Part shown: positions 60,787 to 64,000 of the stretch, one piece after another
Numbering within the stretch: the stretch's first letter is position 1
Layout of the letters: each line of letters opens with the position of its first letter
Assembly: GCA_947650285.1 (NCBI GenBank)
Contig: CANTFL010000498.1
Span: forward strand, 1 to 64,000
Origin: Hyaloperonospora brassicae
Lineage: Eukaryota; Oomycota; Peronosporomycetes; Peronosporales; Peronosporaceae
DNA length: 64,000 bases
Direction of reading: 5' to 3'
Notes under the pieces: generated by a model
Database searches by the model: none
What the model saw: the letters and a program-made list of their open reading frames with translations, nothing else
Told to the model about the DNA's origin: nothing
Translations under genes and position numbers: made by a program

Positions 60787-61811
60787 TTAAGACCGCGCCG
60801 TGGTTTGGCGCTCAAACTCCTTCTTGTAGCTACGATAAATCCCAACGGCAGCGCTATTTTTCGTGGGATCCGGATCCGTCTTCAATAGCTCTTTGACGAC
60901 TGAAGGCTCCTTGCCTGCTCGCAGCCAAATTGGAAATTGCCTTCCTTTCCATTGTTCAATCAATGGATTCAATTGATCCAGTGACGCAACTAGCTTTGCC
61001 ACTTCTTCCTCTCCGTTGTGGACAGTGAGTTGATTCAGCATGTTCGGGTAGTGCGCCTGCTTTAGAAAATTGAACGCGCTGATGAATCTGTCCGCGACGA
61101 GAATGAGGCCTGGGTCTTTAAACATCTCATCCAATCCGGCGCCAAGTTTGAATTGCTCAATCAACACATCGTGCAGAGAATTGCTGTTTTGCACCCATTT
61201 CGTCAGTAGCGCCGAGAGCAATTCGTTGGCCTCGCGCGTGCTCTTTCCTTCACTCACAACAGCCTGTAGCATCCTTGCCGATTTGGCATAACCTGCGTTT
61301 TGGACCAACGACCGTACCATCGCGTTTACTGGGTTCCGGTACCGTGGCGTAGTACTTTTAACAAAGTCGTACCAAAATATGAAGTCTGATGGCGTGACCG
61401 AGGCGGGATTCTCTAAATCGAAAAACCCCATATCGACCAAACTTCGATCAGCACGTGATGGTCCTAGCCCAATGAAACGAGAAAGCGGATGGTGCACAAG
61501 CTTATCCCCGATCGACTTTGCTTTTGCCACCAACGAGTTAATGTTTGTCGCCGCCGGTTCCCCAAGTGTCGCCCCCTCTTGTACCCTATGAACCATCTCT
61601 TTTAGAATTGTGTTAATTGCAACGTTGTGTTAGTGACTTACCGCATTAACGGCATTCTTTCTTCATTCGTCGAGCCTAGTCCCGTCAAGTTTTGGGTAGA
61701 GCTTTCGTGTTGACCAAATTTTGCAGACATTGAAGGCAACCCAGACGTTGACCACGACGCACTTTCGACCTGGGCAGCGGCAGCCAGCAACATGATGGAA
61801 ATGGTGCGCAT
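60787..61811 (-). CDS. Second RxLR/EER-type secreted effector: two exons, or a broken gene
   Basis: The minus-strand ATG at 61811 opens a signal peptide nearly identical to that of the first effector (MRTISIMLLAAAAQVESAS), then NEER, a clear EER motif; the RxLR position is lost. This frame stops at a TAA at 61640-61638. The C-terminal part (269 codons from an internal ATG at 61596, open from 61629) is in another frame and aligns with the first effector: VADRFISAFN against IADKLISAYN, and LIEQWKGRQFPIW against LVRLWQGHQFRKW. The stop lies inside GTAAGT, a consensus splice donor. Splicing 61641-61586 (56 nt, ending in TAG, with CTAAC and TTAAC inside) would keep the frame and give 322 residues, close to the 311 of its paralogue. 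The alternative is a frameshift plus a stop (61632-61630), meaning a pseudogene. RxLR genes are usually intronless, so both remain open; I slightly favour the intron. Role as for the first effector. Confidence 0.6.
61586..61641 (-). other. Candidate 56-nt intron in the second effector
   Basis: Donor GTAAGT at 61641-61636, acceptor CATAG ending at 61586. It removes the stop at 61640-61638 and the stop at 61632-61630 and corrects the frame in one step. It is shorter than the two TIM22 introns (83 and 78 nt), and the first CTAAC is very close to the donor; a TTAAC about 25 nt from the acceptor is a better branch candidate. Confidence 0.45.
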
Positions 61812-62310
61812 GGCTGCGGTCACCTGTCACTTTGAAGACGCGGCTTCCGTTTCGTGCCGTGGAATGGTTTGTGACGAATCGGGAGGAGCGCCGCGTTTTC
61901 AGACGCCTGACGGCAGAATCAGATTTTCGGATGCAAGCAGCCACTCATATCTGTATTGCTTTAAGTTAGGTGAGGCCAACAGGCAGCTCAATTCTTTCTT
62001 CCTGTCTCTTTTTGCGCGTACGAGACGGTCCTTATATATATTTGTTTGCAGCAATAAAGCATGGGTATGGTGTGTTTTGATCAGAAATGAGCAGTGGTAT
62101 GCAGGCTTGTGAGCCAGAAAAAGTGAGGCTCTGCGTGCGCAGGCGGTACATTTCTAAAGGATGGAGAAAAGAATGATGTTTTGTCTCAAACGACATGCTT
62201 GCACGTTACCGGCTTGTTTGTATTCGAGTCCGTACCTTACTCCGTCATAAAATCCAGTCCCTGGTTAAGTTTGGCTGCGCCAGTAATACCGTAGAAACAA
62301 TTGTTAAAGT
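61812..62310. other. Upstream region of the second effector
   Basis: No gene seen. GATTCGTCACAA near 61875 (minus strand) resembles GATTCGTGACAA upstream of the first effector. A TATATATAAGG-like sequence is at about 62030-62042 on the minus strand. Confidence 0.4.
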
Positions 62311-62480
62311 CACTTCCCAATTTGCGCCTTCGGGCACCAACGGCCAAGCGACGAAGACCTCCAACGAACGGGACAACCGGTCCCCTTTTCCTATGCGAGG
62401 AGCCTTTTCATATAAGGCCCAGGTTAGAGGGGCGGGGCTTCCCGCCGCTGCGTGCGTACATGAGGTAGCGCGGCGCCTAA
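62311..62480. repeat. Diverged single arm of the 727-bp inverted repeat family
   Basis: CACTTCCCAATTTGCGCC, then CGACGAAGACCTCCAACGAA, then CCGGTCCCCTTTTCC and AGGTTAGAGGGGCGGG follow the order of the left arm at 13179 (CACTTCCCAATTTGGGC; GACGAAGACCCCCTAAGAG; GGCCCCCTTACC; AGGTTAAAAGGGG). No inverted partner arm is seen here. Confidence 0.6.
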
Positions 62481-64000
62481 ATCGAAAGGGAATCAACAAC
62501 CGAGACACCCCGAAGTAAGGGTCGGGGGCGCCTCCAGCATTCGTCCCCCACCTACTAGTTCCTTCTATGATACGTTGGCCTTCAAGTGGCCGGCCCGGTC
62601 CGCAAGTCTATTCGTCCCACGGAGCGAAACCTCCTGGATCGTGATTTGGTCATTGTCGTCTCAGTGCTGTAGCGGCCATCGGGGGCGATTGAAGTAGTGC
62701 CCGGCGGTATTGCGACTATAGCGCTCTGTTAGCATCCCGGACAAGAAAATTTGTTTCACGTGCCCTCTGCAGAGTGTCCCCGCGTAGTCTAAAAGATTAG
62801 GCCAGCAGGCTGAGCCAGCGAGGAAGAGTAGGATGTAGTCCAGGTAGAAGCGCACCGACATCGTATGGGGCTCAGCACTTGCTCAGCGTTCAGGTTTTAC
62901 ACAGGTTGGTTTAAGGACGAGAAAAGGTACCCGATTTGTTGCACATCGTCGTGACGAAATGGCACAGGGTCATAATCATGCGCGCACGTATACCAACACA
63001 TATCGTTATCAGTACAAGACTCCAAGTCGACATTTACACATCCTGCGGTGCAGTTACTATGCATGGCAGCACGAAGCTCAAGATGCATCGTCAGGAGCTA
63101 CTTTTTTTATGACTGACACTTTAGCTTGCCCACTTCTTCTCTCCTAAATTGTTTGATACCTTGTCCACCTAGTGTACAGCTGTATATGTTGGCATGCGCA
63201 CATCGACTTTGAGGGCCAGAACAAAGCCTAACCGGTTAAAATGTTCGTATCACGATTTATATCGATGCAGTTTTGGCGCACAACCGTCCAATAACTTGTT
63301 CGGACCGATACTAAGGCGCCAACCGCTGGTATATCTACGAAACTGCCGCACTGTGGTCCTTCGAGCACAACTACTACAAGTTGCAACGAAAGCTTATAAA
63401 GTACACTTCTTGCTGAATGTCAGTGCAGGCTTATATGTGTTATAATTCTACAACGAAGATCGTCCTGCTAGCGTTGACGTCATCGATGCTTCAAGCTCCC
63501 GTCCTGTAGTTATTGGGGTCTATTCACAATAAGTTGACGCAAGTCCTCTGTAGTCTTAACTTTTGACGTCTGCGTGAAATCATAAAAGAATGCGTGATTC
63601 CATGCGAAAAAAATCTCTTATTTTCTCTGTTCATCTCGACCAAGCCACATTTACTTGGAATATAGGCGCCGAGACGAAGACAGGCAGGGTAGGACCAACA
63701 AACGATCGGCACATCTTGTTGCCGCCACTCATTCATTCAATTTAAAAAAATACCTCATGTCATCTCCAAGACCGCACGCAACCGGATTGCCCTACAATAT
63801 ACAGATATTGTATTTGACGGTTGGCTCAATTTGGATGATGAAAAGACTCGCCAACATATATCGGTGTATCCATCTCATCGTCGACCTGATATAGACGTTG
63901 ACGTCTTGATTTTATCGCGTTGATTAATATGTGCCTTGATTCTCTGAAATAGTAGAAACATTTAGATGCAAAATGACCGTTTCTTCATAGGCAGTAGAAT
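62481..64000. other. Window end without recognised genes
   Basis: The composition is mixed and gene-island-like. Frames up to about 83 codons occur on both strands, none with a recognisable domain. Something truncated by the window edge cannot be excluded. Confidence 0.35.

Overview
The window looks like a chromosome segment from a plant-pathogenic oomycete of the Peronosporales (downy mildew or Phytophthora type). This rests on three things: two related secreted proteins with N-terminal signal peptides followed by degenerate RxLR and EER/DEAR motifs, an oomycete-type initiator element just upstream of one gene, and compact genes with few, short (about 80-nt) introns. No bacterial or organellar architecture is visible, and I saw no rRNA or tRNA gene.

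Layout. Bases 1-860 are a GC-richer segment with open minus-strand frames that I cannot name. Bases 860-5400 are AT-rich intergenic DNA with a trinucleotide-rich patch and a probable solo LTR (4253-4460). Bases 5420-6492 form a small Mutator-like (MULE) element with matching terminal inverted repeats around a broken FAR1-like transposase N-terminus; its right end stops about 140 bp before the next gene. The GC-rich gene island runs from 6.6 to 17.5 kb. It holds a RABL6-type Rab-like GTPase (1250 aa, one exon), a 727-bp near-perfect inverted repeat (13179-13905), an intact RxLR-like effector (311 aa), and a TIM22-family mitochondrial import protein that I resolve into three exons.

From about 19 kb to 60 kb the sequence is an AT-rich, gene-poor block with only short frames. 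It contains a 1.64-kb duplication (21183 and 48254, about 99 percent identical, 27 kb apart), LTR remnants, decayed copia-like scraps, a perfect 31-bp-arm palindrome and small odd repeats. It could be an AT-rich isochore or part of a centromeric or pericentromeric region; the sequence alone does not decide. At 60.8-61.8 kb (minus strand) there is a second effector, paralogous to the first. It is either split by a 56-nt intron or broken by a frameshift. Beyond it lies a diverged single arm of the same repeat that forms the 727-bp inverted repeat.

How the parts relate. The housekeeping genes (RABL6, TIM22) have no evident link with each other. The notable pattern is that both effector paralogues carry the same repeat family upstream, in the same relative orientation (about 0.9 kb and 0.5 kb before the start codons). 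One of these repeats is a long hairpin-forming structure that could feed small-RNA silencing.
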